This document shows, piece by piece, positions 18,027-26,702 of a stretch of 43,475 bases of DNA. Both the position numbers and the translations under genes were made by a program. Source of the stretch: Streptomyces mayonensis (GTDB lineage Bacteria; Actinomycetota; Actinomycetes; Streptomycetales; Streptomycetaceae); contig NZ_JACBYP010000068.1 in the NCBI RefSeq assembly GCF_018982965.1, forward strand, positions 1 to 43,475, written 5' to 3'. Within the stretch, counting starts at the first letter, position 1. Each line of letters begins with the position of its first letter. The notes beneath the pieces were generated by a model. The model was not told the DNA's origin. It did not search any database and was given only the letters and a program-made list of their open reading frames with translations.

Positions 18027-19409
18027 TCAGGCCGACCGGGCACGCAGGGCGAGCTCGATGTCCTCCAGGCTGCGCCCCTTGGTCTCCACGACGAACCGTG
18101 CCGTGAACACCCGGGCGAAGGCGCAGATCACCGCAAATCCGAGGAACAGCCAGCCGATGCCCACGGCGTCGAGCAGCACCGGGAAGCTGAGCGAGACGGC
18201 GAAGTTGGCCGTCCACAGCAGCATCGTGCAGAAGCCGACCGCGGCGCCCCGCACCTGCAACGGGAACACCTCGCTGATCACCACCCAGCAGACGGCGCCC
18301 CAGGACGCGGAGAAGCTGACGATGAACGCGGCGAGGCAGGCCAGCGTGACCACGCCGACCAGACCCGGGCCGTCCGGCTCCGGCAGCAGCAGCGAGGTCG
18401 CCGCCAGCACGGTGAGGCTGGCGCACATGCACACCGCCCCGGTCAGCAGCAGCCGCTTGCGGCCCGCCCGGTCGATGAGCCAGATGGCCACCAGCGTCAT
18501 CACCATGTTGACCGCGCCGATCCCGGTGTTGGCGTAGATCGCGGCCGAGTCGCTGAAGCCGACGTTGGTCAGCGTCGTGGGCGCGTAGTAGATGATCGTG
18601 TTGATGCCGACGACCTGATTGAGCACGGCGAGCCCGATCCCCACCACGAGCGCCGGACGCAGCCAGGGCGCGAACACCTCGCGCAGCCCCGCCCGTTCCC
18701 CGGACGTGGCCTCCACCTGCCGGATCTCGGCGAGTTCGCCCTCGACCTCCGCCTCGCCCCGGGTGCGTGCGAGTACCTCGCGGGCCTCCGCCTCCCGCCC
18801 GCTGCGCAGCAGCCAGCGCGGGGTCTCCGGCATCACGACCAGCCCCGCCAGCATCACCAGCGACGGCACGAGGGCCAGGCCGAGCATCCAGCGCCACGCC
18901 TCGGCGGGAGCGAGCAGCGAGTTGGTCACGTAGGCCACGAAGATGCCCGCGGTGATCATCAGCTGGTTCAGGGACGACACCGCCCCGCGGCTGCGCGTGG
19001 TGGCCATCTCCGACAGATAGAGAGGGACGACGACGGAGGCCGCCCCCACCCCGAGGCCCAGCAGGACGCGGGCGGCGACCAGCAGCGCGGTGTTGGGCGC
19101 CAGCCCCGCGGCCAGGGCGCCCGCGCCGAAGGCGACCGAAGCGGCGATGCCCACCCGTCGCCGGCCGAGGCTGTCGGCGAGCCTGCCCGCCGCGGTCGCT
19201 CCGGCCATCGCGCCCACCAGGAGGGAGCTGACGACGATTCCCTCCGTCAGGGGGGTCAGCCCCAGGTCGTCGCGGATGTAGAGCAGGGCGCCCGCGATGA
19301 CGCCGGTGTCGTAGCCGAAGAGCAGGCCGCCGAGGGCGCCGAAGAAGTAGATCCGTCTGCTGGAGGACCTGACCGCGCTGGTCGCGTCTGGTGTCGCCGC
19401 CTTGGACAC
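18027..19409 (-). CDS. MFS sugar porter
   Basis: A 460-residue major facilitator of the sugar porter (SP) family, with 12 predicted membrane segments. Family signatures are clear: GGLLFGYDTGVIAGAL in the first segment, the loop GRLADSLGRRRVG, ARVLLGLGVGAASVVVPLYLSE, PETPRWLL, NQVVGINTIIYYAP, DRAGRKRLLL and the C-terminal VVETKGRSLEDIE. It should take up a free monosaccharide by proton symport. Its place and operator suggest mannose released by the secreted GH92 enzyme (inference). The GTG at 19409 has a GGAGG site. It forms a single-gene unit divergent from GH92. Confidence 0.92.
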   Translation of the reverse strand: MSKAATPDATSAVRSSSRRIYFFGALGGLLFGYDTGVIAGALLYIRDDLGLTPLTEGIVVSSLLVGAMAGATAAGRLADSLGRRRVGIAASVAFGAGALAAGLAPNTALLVAARVLLGLGVGAASVVVPLYLSEMATTRSRGAVSSLNQLMITAGIFVAYVTNSLLAPAEAWRWMLGLALVPSLVMLAGLVVMPETPRWLLRSGREAEAREVLARTRGEAEVEGELAEIRQVEATSGERAGLREVFAPWLRPALVVGIGLAVLNQVVGINTIIYYAPTTLTNVGFSDSAAIYANTGIGAVNMVMTLVAIWLIDRAGRKRLLLTGAVCMCASLTVLAATSLLLPEPDGPGLVGVVTLACLAAFIVSFSASWGAVCWVVISEVFPLQVRGAAVGFCTMLLWTANFAVSLSFPVLLDAVGIGWLFLGFAVICAFARVFTARFVVETKGRSLEDIELALRARSA

Positions 19410-19427
19410 GAAAGACCTCCGATGTAG

Positions 19428-19437
19428 TTAACGTTCA
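19428..19437. promoter_or_regulatory. LacI-type operator before the sugar porter
   Basis: TTAACGTTCA is TTAACGTTAA with one change, 18 bp upstream of the GTG at 19409. Confidence 0.7.
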
Positions 19438-19669
19438 CACGGAAGTTAGCGACGCGCCGCACGGGCGTCAACGGATGTGCCGAGGCTGAATTCCGCATAC
19501 CCGGGCCCGTGGTGGCGGCCCTGCGCCCGACCTGCTGGTGCCAGCGATGGAGCAGAGTTCCGGAGGGGTGCGTGGGGTTCCGTGACGGGACTCCCGCAGC
19601 CATCCGGTCGTGTCCGCGTCATTGACACGGCCGGGTGAAGCCGGGACGCTCCAGGCCTGGATTCTCACG

Positions 19670-19679
19670 TTAACGCTAA
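19670..19679. promoter_or_regulatory. LacI-type operator before the GH92 gene
   Basis: TTAACGCTAA is TTAACGTTAA with one change. It overlaps the palindrome CGTTAACG (19668-19675) and lies 19 bp upstream of the GH92 ATG. Confidence 0.7.
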
Positions 19680-19698
19680 CTAGGAAAGGGAGAGTTCC

Positions 19699-22600
19699 AT
19701 GCCAGGTCGTCCCAGAGGGGGGCGGGCCGGTGGGGCCACCGCGCCCCGGCCGGTCCGCCGCCCGACGTTACTGCTGAGCACCCTCCTGCTCGTCCTGGGA
19801 GTGCTCGGTGGCGGCGTGCAGGCGCCCGTCGCCGCGGCCGCGTCGTCCGCCGGTGCCGGACGGAGCTACGTGGACCGGGTGAACCCGTGGGTGGAGGCCG
19901 ACATCGGCCGGTACTTCTTCTTCCAGTCGGCCAGCAGGCCGTTCGGCATGGTCAAGCTGCGCCCGGACACCAGCACCCACAACTCCCGCGGCACCGGGTA
20001 CCGGCGCAACGAGGACCAGGTCAAGGGCTTCAGCCACCTGCACGACTGGCGGCTGTCCGGGGTGCAGGTCATGCCCACCAGCGGCACCGACGTGTCCAAG
20101 CTGGAGGGCGACGAGGGCTGGCAGTCGCACGTCGACCACGACAACGGCGAGGTCGCCGAACCCGGCTACCACAAGCTGCACCTGGACCGGTACGGCATCG
20201 ACGCGGAACTCACCTCCACCGACCGCGTCGGCATGCACCGCTACACCTACGACAAGGCCGGGCCCGCGGAGGTCCTGGTCAACCTCGGCGGCCACCTCGG
20301 TGAGGCGATCATGGACGACGCCCACGTGACCAGGGTGGGCGACCGCGAGATCGCGGGCTACGTCGTGCAGTACGGCGAGGGCTTCGCCGAGAACGACCCC
20401 GACCACAAGGTGAAGCTGTACTTCGACATCCGCTTCGACAAGCCCTTCGACTCCCTGCGCGGCTGGTCCGACGGCAGGCTCACCGACGACGGAGCACCCG
20501 TCGACGAGGTCTCCGGCGACAACGCGGGCGCCTACGTGCGCTACGACCACCTCGAGGCGGGCGAACAGGTCCAGATGAAGGTCGGCCTGTCCCTGACCGG
20601 CACCGCGGGAGCGGCGAAGAACCTGCGGACCGAGCTGCCCGGCTGGGACTTCGACGCGGTCAGGGCGGACGCCCAGAAGCAGTGGAACCGGATGCTCGGG
20701 CGCATCGACGTCCGCGGCGGCACCGACCAGCAGCAGGAGAAGTTCTACACCGACCTGTTCCACGTCCTGTGCGGACGCAGCACGGTCAGCGACGTCGACG
20801 GCGCCTACCTGGACAACACCTGGGGCAGGAACCGGGTCGCACGCGTACCGGTCGGCCGCGACGGCCGGCCCGAGTTCGCGATGTACAACTACGACGCGCT
20901 GTGGCTCACCCAGTGGAACCTCAACAGCGTCCTCGGTCTCGCCTATCCGGAGATCTACAGCAGCCTGGTCAAGTCGCAGCTGCAGATGTACAAGGACGGC
21001 CAGCTGCTGCCCCGGGGACCGGTCGCCGGAAACTACTCGATGGTGATGAGCGGTTCCCCCGTGACGTCCTTCATCACCGGCGCCTACAACAAGGGCATCC
21101 GCGACTTCGACACGGACCTGGCGTACGAGGCGATGATGGACGCCCAGTCGGTCGGCGGACTGTTCGACAAGGCCTGGTTCGACTACGCGGGCTGGGGCAA
21201 CGGCGGCAACCGCGAGTACCTCGACCTGGGCTACGTGCCGAACGGCACCACCGGCCAGGGCGCCGGCCAGACCCTGGAGTACGCCAACCAGGACTGGGCG
21301 CTGGCGCAGTTCGCCGAGCAGCTGGGCAAACGCGGCATCAACGCCGGCCAGTACGCGAAGGCCACGGCCTCCTCCGAACTGGACAAGGCGCACGTCGCGG
21401 CCCGCGCGGTCGACGGCCGCCCGCTGCGCGCACCCACCGACGTCGAGTGGGCGTCGGCGGGGGAGCAGCACCCGTGGATCGAGCTGACCTGGGACAAGCC
21501 GCGCACCCTGCGGCAGGTGGTGCTCAGCGACCGCGCCGACACCGGCAGCAACGTCCGTTCCGGACGGCTGGAGTTCAGCGACGGGTCGACCGTGGACGTG
21601 AAGGACGTCCCCGCCGGCGGGGCCAAGAAGACCGTCCGGTTCAAGGAACGGACCGTCACCTCGGTGAAGTTCACCGCCACCGGCGGCGAGGGCGAGAATG
21701 TCGGCCTGAACGAGTTCGAGGCCTGGGACGACACCGACACCCACCAGTACCTCCAGGACCGTTCCCGCAACTGGCGCAACCTCTACGACGAGGAGACCTC
21801 CTTCATCCGCCCGCGCAACGCCGACGGCAGCTGGCGCGCCCCCTTCGACCCGCTCGCGCCGGACGACTTCGTCGAGGCGAACGCCTGGCAGGCGACCTGG
21901 TTCACCACCCACGACGTGATGGGCCTGGCCAACCTCATGGGCGGCGAGACCGCGTACGCGGACAAGCTCAACTACGCCTTCACGAGGGCCGAGAAGCACA
22001 ACTTCATCGGAGAGTACGGCGAGGGCCACGTCTCCTACGGCAACCAGCCCGGCCTGGAAATGGCCCATCTGTTCAACTACGTCGGCAAGCCGTGGCTGAG
22101 CCAGTACTGGGTGCGGCAGGTCAAGGAGAAGACCTACGGCTCGACCGCGACCGACGACGGATACGGCCACTACGACGAGGACCAGGGCCAGATGGGCGCC
22201 CTCAGCTCCCTGATGGCCATGGGGCTGTTCGAGGTCACCGGCGGCAGCCTGCGGGACCCCGTCTACGACATCACCTCCCCGGTCTTCGACGAGATCACGG
22301 TCAAACTCGACCCGCACTACAACAAGGGCAAGCAGTTCCGCATCGTCACGCACCACAACTCGGCCGAGAACATGTACATCCAGCGGGCGAGACTGGACGG
22401 CAAGCGGCTGGACAACGCCTGGTTCCGGCACGACCGGCTGGCCGACGGCGGAACGCTGGAACTGTGGATGGGCGCCGAGCCCAACAAGAAATGGGGCACG
22501 GAGCACCTGCCGCCGTCCCGGTCGAAGTCCGCGGGGCACACACCCACGTTCGTCGAGGACATCACCCTCGACGGCCCGGACAAGGTCGACGAACCGTACG

Positions 22601-23526
22601 GCGACAGCCGCTTCGAGGCCGCCGTCGCACCCGGCGACGCCACCCTCAAGGAGGTCTTCTGGTCGGTGACCGAGCCGGACGGATCCCCCACCGAGAAGGC
22701 GGAGATCGACGACGACGGCACCCTCACCGTCAACCACCGAGACGGCCGGGTGCGCGTCACCGCCGTCTCCGCCGACAGCGGGGACGCCACCGCCTCCAAG
22801 CTGGTCGACATCGGCCTCGACAAGGCCAAGCTGCGGGGCAACGCCGCCTGCTGGCCGGGCGTCGAGGCCACGGCGTCCTCCGTGTACAGCGCCGAATACC
22901 CGGTCGAGAACGTCTTCGACGGCTGTACCCCGGGCGGTGCCGACGGGGGCGCCGACTGGGCCTCGCGCGGAGAGCTCGACCCGTGGGTGCAGCTGAACTG
23001 GCCGCAGGAGATCCGGGCCGACCGGATCGTGCTGTCCGACCGGACGACGAAGGACGACGTCAACGGCGGCGTCCTGACCTTCTCCGACGGCAGCAGGGTC
23101 GAGGTGGAGGACATTCCCGCCAAGGGGCCGATGACGGTCGGGTTCCCCATGCGGACCTTCGACTGGGTGCGCTTCCAGACCGAGGGCGGCACGGGCTTCA
23201 ACAACGGACTGAAGGAGTTCGAGGTGCACGCCGTGCCCTCGGCCCCCGAAGCCCCCGGGGCGGTCACGGCGTCGGCCGGTGAGGGCGGTGCCACCGTCCG
23301 GTGGAAGCCTCCGGCGTTCGACGGCGGCGTACCGGTGACCGGCTACCTGATCACGCCCTACCGGGACGGGAAGCCGCTCCCGCCGGTCGAGGCCGGTGCG
23401 GGGGCCACGCAGACGGAGGTGAAGGGCCTCACCGCGGGCGAACCGTACACCTTCACCGTCACCGCCGAGAACATGGCGGGACGCGGGCCCGAGAGCAGCA
23501 GGAGCGACCCGGTGCGACCGGAGTAG
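19699..23526 (+). CDS. Secreted GH92 exo-alpha-mannosidase with discoidin-like and fibronectin III domains
   Basis: A 1275-residue exported enzyme. Residues 1-~50 are an Arg-rich, then hydrophobic signal peptide ending near AAAASS. The GH92 domain starts at VNPWVEADIGRYFFF and GFSHLHDWR. It is interrupted at about 553-677 by an F5/8 type C (discoidin)-like domain and resumes with EANAWQATWF (likely general acid Glu726) and YDEDQGQMGA (likely base Asp826/Asp828). A second discoidin-like domain covers about 1055-1178 and a fibronectin III domain about 1184-1275. GH92 enzymes are calcium-dependent, inverting alpha-mannosidases, and the extra domains should bind glycan. It would trim mannans or N-glycans outside the cell. 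It is divergent from the sugar porter, and both have operators. ATG with GGAAAGGGAG ahead. Confidence 0.93.
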   Translation: MPGRPRGGRAGGATAPRPVRRPTLLLSTLLLVLGVLGGGVQAPVAAAASSAGAGRSYVDRVNPWVEADIGRYFFFQSASRPFGMVKLRPDTSTHNSRGTGYRRNEDQVKGFSHLHDWRLSGVQVMPTSGTDVSKLEGDEGWQSHVDHDNGEVAEPGYHKLHLDRYGIDAELTSTDRVGMHRYTYDKAGPAEVLVNLGGHLGEAIMDDAHVTRVGDREIAGYVVQYGEGFAENDPDHKVKLYFDIRFDKPFDSLRGWSDGRLTDDGAPVDEVSGDNAGAYVRYDHLEAGEQVQMKVGLSLTGTAGAAKNLRTELPGWDFDAVRADAQKQWNRMLGRIDVRGGTDQQQEKFYTDLFHVLCGRSTVSDVDGAYLDNTWGRNRVARVPVGRDGRPEFAMYNYDALWLTQWNLNSVLGLAYPEIYSSLVKSQLQMYKDGQLLPRGPVAGNYSMVMSGSPVTSFITGAYNKGIRDFDTDLAYEAMMDAQSVGGLFDKAWFDYAGWGNGGNREYLDLGYVPNGTTGQGAGQTLEYANQDWALAQFAEQLGKRGINAGQYAKATASSELDKAHVAARAVDGRPLRAPTDVEWASAGEQHPWIELTWDKPRTLRQVVLSDRADTGSNVRSGRLEFSDGSTVDVKDVPAGGAKKTVRFKERTVTSVKFTATGGEGENVGLNEFEAWDDTDTHQYLQDRSRNWRNLYDEETSFIRPRNADGSWRAPFDPLAPDDFVEANAWQATWFTTHDVMGLANLMGGETAYADKLNYAFTRAEKHNFIGEYGEGHVSYGNQPGLEMAHLFNYVGKPWLSQYWVRQVKEKTYGSTATDDGYGHYDEDQGQMGALSSLMAMGLFEVTGGSLRDPVYDITSPVFDEITVKLDPHYNKGKQFRIVTHHNSAENMYIQRARLDGKRLDNAWFRHDRLADGGTLELWMGAEPNKKWGTEHLPPSRSKSAGHTPTFVEDITLDGPDKVDEPYGDSRFEAAVAPGDATLKEVFWSVTEPDGSPTEKAEIDDDGTLTVNHRDGRVRVTAVSADSGDATASKLVDIGLDKAKLRGNAACWPGVEATASSVYSAEYPVENVFDGCTPGGADGGADWASRGELDPWVQLNWPQEIRADRIVLSDRTTKDDVNGGVLTFSDGSRVEVEDIPAKGPMTVGFPMRTFDWVRFQTEGGTGFNNGLKEFEVHAVPSAPEAPGAVTASAGEGGATVRWKPPAFDGGVPVTGYLITPYRDGKPLPPVEAGAGATQTEVKGLTAGEPYTFTVTAENMAGRGPESSRSDPVRPE

Positions 23527-23539
23527 GAGAGCACGGGCA

Positions 23540-23583
23540 GGCACGGGAGCGACAGGGTCTCACCGCCCCGTCGCTCCCGTGCC
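23540..23583. terminator. Strong bidirectional terminator hairpin
   Basis: GGCACGGGAGCGAC (23540-23553) pairs perfectly with GTCGCTCCCGTGCC (23570-23583): a 14-bp stem between the convergent GH92 and DUF3100 genes. Confidence 0.85.
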
Positions 23584-23606
23584 GGCGTTCACCGGGCAGG
23601 AGACGG

Positions 23607-24968
23607 TCAGCCCCACGCCCCGAGAGTGAACTCGGCGATGACGACCGAGAGCAGGAACGAGGCGGTGATGGCCACCAGGCCCACCGGGACGATCTTCCAG
23701 CCGATGCGGCGCAGCAGCGGAAGGTCCTTGCCCAGCGACAGACCCGCCAGCGTCAGCATGATCGTGGCGATGGAGAGGAAGTCCACCGAGCCGACGAGAC
23801 GGTTCAGCGTGCCGGAGGCGAAGAACCAGGGACTGGATACGTACGCGCCGACCGTGGTGATCCACACGATGGCGGACACCTTCCGGCTGACCCTGGCCAG
23901 GAAGAGGCCGGACAGGACCAGGGCGAGCAGCACGCCGTAGCCGCCGACGATGTCCCGGCCGACGTGCCCGGCCGCGACGGAGGCGGTGCCCACGCCCAGT
24001 ACGGTCAGAGCGCCGAGCGACAGCGGCAGCGGGATCCGGACCTCGCCGGAGGCCGCGGCGACGTCCTCGCGGAAGGCACGGTTGCCGGCCGCGCCGTCCT
24101 CCTGACGGCTCCCCGGGGCACCGCCCCCGCCCGGGGTGTCCCCGGCGGGTCCGCCCTCGCGCCGGCGACGCGTGAGGAAGCGGTAGAACCGGTCGGCCAG
24201 CGGCAGCGCGACGTAGATGCCGGCGTAGACGCCCAGGATCGTGGTGATCAGGTTCGAGACCGCGGCCATGCCGAGGATCGCCTGCTCGTCGCCCGGATGC
24301 GCGGCCACGATGCTGGCGGACGACGCGGCCATCATGGACCCGGAACCGACGCCCGCCCCCATGGCCAGCGCGAGCGGGTCGAAGATGTTCCAGTTCGCGA
24401 CCAGCGAGGTCAGGAGCGTGATGAAGACCGCTCCGAACATGGTGCCGAAGACGTACATCGCCAGCACGCCCCGGTACTGGTCGGAGTCGGGCCCGTACTT
24501 CTCCGAGACCATCGCGAAGGACGGCTCGCGGTCCAGCGAGAAGGTCGCGCCGACCGTGGCGCTTCCCATGCGCAGGGCGACCGCGAGCGGCAGTGCCACG
24601 GCGACCGTGCCGAGCAGGTGCCCGATCTCCTGGAGGAGCAGCGCGGGTCCGGCCTCGGCGAGGGTGGGCAGGCTGGGCCCGATGTTGAAGGCGAGCCGGG
24701 CGACGAGCAGCATGACGGCCACCCCGACGAGCGCCGCCGCCACCTTCTGGAGAGGGAGGCCCAGCGGCCGGACCCTCTGCAGGGAAACCAGCAGACCCAG
24801 CAACAGGCCCCACACCATGGGGAAGACGATGACGGAGCCGACGCCCAGATCGATGTCCAGCTCGCCGAGGAACTGCACGACCAGGGCGATGACCAGTGCC
24901 AGGCCCGCGATCGGCAGCGTCTGCCGGGTCCGGGTGCCGCCGTCCTTCCGCGTGAGGAGGGTGGTCAT
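23607..24968 (-). CDS. DUF3100-like multi-pass membrane protein
   Basis: A 453-residue integral membrane protein with around ten or more hydrophobic segments and a charged, Gly/Pro-rich cytoplasmic loop near the middle (RRRREGGPAGD). Conserved-looking polar segments such as MGAGVGSGSMMAASSASIVAAHPGDEQA resemble re-entrant loops of transporters. I recall this pattern as DUF3100, a family of uncharacterised probable transporters. It starts 10 bp after the ALDH stop codon, so it was the last gene of the RpiR-controlled cluster and may carry that pathway's substrate. The insertion inside ALDH should reduce its transcription unless a new promoter serves it. Confidence 0.7.
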   Translation of the reverse strand: MTTLLTRKDGGTRTRQTLPIAGLALVIALVVQFLGELDIDLGVGSVIVFPMVWGLLLGLLVSLQRVRPLGLPLQKVAAALVGVAVMLLVARLAFNIGPSLPTLAEAGPALLLQEIGHLLGTVAVALPLAVALRMGSATVGATFSLDREPSFAMVSEKYGPDSDQYRGVLAMYVFGTMFGAVFITLLTSLVANWNIFDPLALAMGAGVGSGSMMAASSASIVAAHPGDEQAILGMAAVSNLITTILGVYAGIYVALPLADRFYRFLTRRRREGGPAGDTPGGGGAPGSRQEDGAAGNRAFREDVAAASGEVRIPLPLSLGALTVLGVGTASVAAGHVGRDIVGGYGVLLALVLSGLFLARVSRKVSAIVWITTVGAYVSSPWFFASGTLNRLVGSVDFLSIATIMLTLAGLSLGKDLPLLRRIGWKIVPVGLVAITASFLLSVVIAEFTLGAWG

Positions 24969-24978
24969 CGGGGCCTCC

Positions 24979-25166
24979 TCAGTAGCTCAGGGACGGGAAC
25001 GGCGAACCCGCGGCCCGGGTCGGCGTCCACACGGCTTTCGTCTGGGTGTACTCGTCCAGCACACCGGGACCGGAGGACCGGCCGTGCCCGGAGTCGCCGA
25101 ACCCGCCGAAGGGCACCGCCACGTGAATGGTCTTGTAGGAGTTGATCCAGAACGTGCCGGCCCTGA
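24979..25166 (-). pseudogene. Aldehyde dehydrogenase, C-terminal fragment (cut off by the insertion)
   Basis: Sixty-two codons reading RAGTFWINSYKTIHVAVPFG and GDSGHGRSSG, the end of a class-3-fold ALDH including its conserved GGFGDSG-type C-terminal motif. Upstream it is cut off at the target duplication TGA (25164-25166). The rest of the gene is at 36244-37615. An in-frame ATG contributed by the insertion (25185) could give a 68-residue peptide, but it would have no catalytic Cys. Confidence 0.9.
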
Positions 25167-25182
25167 GTAGCTGTTTCCGATC
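25167..25182 (+). repeat. Left terminal inverted repeat
   Basis: GTAGCTGTTTCCGATC, next to target duplication TGA at 25164-25166. It pairs with 36228-36243 at 13 of 16 positions. Confidence 0.85.
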
Positions 25183-25219
25183 CAAGGTTCTGGGTAGATT
25201 TGCCCCCTAGCCTGGACCG

Positions 25220-25531
25220 GTGTCTGAGGGGGCCGAGAGGGCCAGAGTGAGGGACTGTCGGGCTTGTGGTGAACGGCTGAGGCCGGACGCCCGGCCCGAG
25301 GCGGTGTTCTGCTCGTCGGTCTGTCGTTCCAGGCAGTGGCGCAAGGAACAGCGGCTGCGGAAGCGGTTGGCAGCTGTCCGGGACAAGGTCGGCCTGGTCG
25401 AGTGCCCCGAGTGCGGGGCCCGCTGGGTGGCGGGTGTCGACCGTCGTTCGGACGCCCGGTTCTGCTCGCGGCGCTGCGTCGTGGGGGCCTGGCGGAAGCG
25501 GAAGGATCCGTACGCGGATCGTGCACAGTGA
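25220..25531 (+). CDS. Small protein with two zinc-ribbon-like Cys clusters
   Basis: A 103-residue basic protein with two similar Cys4 units: CRACG...FCSSVCRSRQWR in the first half and CPECG...FCSRRCVVGAWRKRK in the second (C-x2-C ... C-x3-C each, ending with basic W-R/K). These look like tandem treble-clef or zinc-ribbon fingers, so nucleic-acid or protein binding is likely. The longest start is the GTG at 25220; a GTG at 25247 has a better GAGAGG ribosome site, and both keep all eight Cys. It is the first gene inside the left end of the element and reads toward the DUF6192 gene 156 bp away. No specific function is known to me. Confidence 0.7.
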   Translation: MSEGAERARVRDCRACGERLRPDARPEAVFCSSVCRSRQWRKEQRLRKRLAAVRDKVGLVECPECGARWVAGVDRRSDARFCSRRCVVGAWRKRKDPYADRAQ

Positions 25532-25645
25532 CCACTGAGCGAACGCATCCTTGGACCAGTTTCGTTCACGGAACGGTCAATTGCGGTCATTCCTTGCGAT
25601 CTTCGTATTTACGGTCTGACTCTCGGAAACAGATGCGGTCCCTGT

Positions 25646-25674
25646 CCTGTCACGGCCCGAAGTGCCGTGACAGG
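25646..25674 (+). promoter_or_regulatory. 11-bp perfect inverted repeat before the DUF6192 gene
   Basis: CCTGTCACGGC (25646-25656) and GCCGTGACAGG (25664-25674) flank a 7-base loop and end 12 bases before the ATG at 25687, overlapping the likely ribosome site GGGAG. It could be an operator for autoregulation or an RNA hairpin that hides the ribosome site. Confidence 0.6.
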
Positions 25675-25686
25675 GAGCGCACTTGG

Positions 25687-26700
25687 ATGGTGAAAGCCAT
25701 GTCCGAGGAGAACGAGACCATCGGCGCCGTCAGCCAGTCTCGCTACGAGCAGATCGTGGCCGAGCTGCGGGACGTCGTTGAACAGCAGACCCGCGGCCAG
25801 TTCACGATCGGGGACCGGGCCCTGGAGGTCGAACCGATGCGGCAGCGGGGCGGCGAAACCGGGGACAGCGAGTACACGGTCGAGGAATCGCTGACGCGCC
25901 TGGCCGAGGACATCGGCCTGAGGTTCTCCACGGTGAAGACGGCCAGGTGGGTGGCGTCGCGGTGGCCGAAGGAACGACGCCGTCCCGAGCTCGCGTCCTA
26001 CACGGTCCACCGGTCGCTGGCGAGTATCGAGGACGAGGAGAGGCGGTTCGCGACGATCCTGACGCTCCCGGAGGGAAAGGCCCGCTGGACCAAGGACGAC
26101 GCCAATCGACAGGTCGGCCAGCAGGTCGAGACGCCCATCACCCCGCAGGAGAAGGTTACCGCGATCCACTCGCTGGCCCGGGACGCCGAGGTCGCGGCTG
26201 CGGTGACCACCGACTTCCTGAAGCGTCCCCAGGTCGCGGCCAAGGTGTCCTCGGAGGACAAGGTCCGGGTGGTGGAGGAATTCACCCGCGACGAGCTGGT
26301 CGCGACGACCGCCGCGACCAGCCTGCTCCGCAGGCCGGACGTCGCGTTCAAGGCGATGAGCGATGACACCGCCCGCTTCCAGGTCAACTCTGCCCAGGCC
26401 GAGCGCAGTCGGCAAGCCCTTGACCACTTCGAGCGCACGAACCCCGTCGCCCCGGCAGTCCGCAACATCGACCGGGCGGTGGAGTTCCTTGACCTGGTGA
26501 CCGCCTTCCACGCGTTCGTCGCCGCAGCTGGCCGGACCGTCCCCGGCCTGCGCGACCGCCAACTGTCGGAGGACGAACGCACCATCGTCCACCAGAACGT
26601 AGCCAAGGTGAAAGCGACTCTGGACTGGATCGAAACGGCGGTCGACACCGGCAAGGTCGACATGGACGACGAGCTCGCGGCGATCCTGCGGGGCGAGTAG
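25687..26700 (+). CDS. DUF6192-like helical DNA-binding candidate (RacO-like)
   Basis: A 337-residue soluble, helix-rich, charged protein. Residues ~60-85 (LTRLAEDIGLRFSTVKTARW) look like a helix-turn-helix, and the repeated AAAVTTDFLKRPQVAAKV / ATTAATSLLRRPDVAFKA segments form a duplicated helical unit. Overall it is reminiscent of ParB/KorB-type proteins in layout, though no ParB catalytic motif is visible. I recall such proteins in streptomycetes as DUF6192 or 'RacO', always without a proven role. ATG 25687 was chosen for the GGGAG site; ATG 25699 is possible. The stop is 2 bases before the start of the next gene, so the two are co-translated. Confidence 0.6.
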   Translation: MVKAMSEENETIGAVSQSRYEQIVAELRDVVEQQTRGQFTIGDRALEVEPMRQRGGETGDSEYTVEESLTRLAEDIGLRFSTVKTARWVASRWPKERRRPELASYTVHRSLASIEDEERRFATILTLPEGKARWTKDDANRQVGQQVETPITPQEKVTAIHSLARDAEVAAAVTTDFLKRPQVAAKVSSEDKVRVVEEFTRDELVATTAATSLLRRPDVAFKAMSDDTARFQVNSAQAERSRQALDHFERTNPVAPAVRNIDRAVEFLDLVTAFHAFVAAAGRTVPGLRDRQLSEDERTIVHQNVAKVKATLDWIETAVDTGKVDMDDELAAILRGE

Positions 26701-26702
26701 TC

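Noticed and set aside
19768..23544. 1258-codon minus-strand frame opposite the GH92 gene
   Set aside because: Antisense shadow; no motif, and the plus frame has signal peptide, catalytic motifs and accessory domains.
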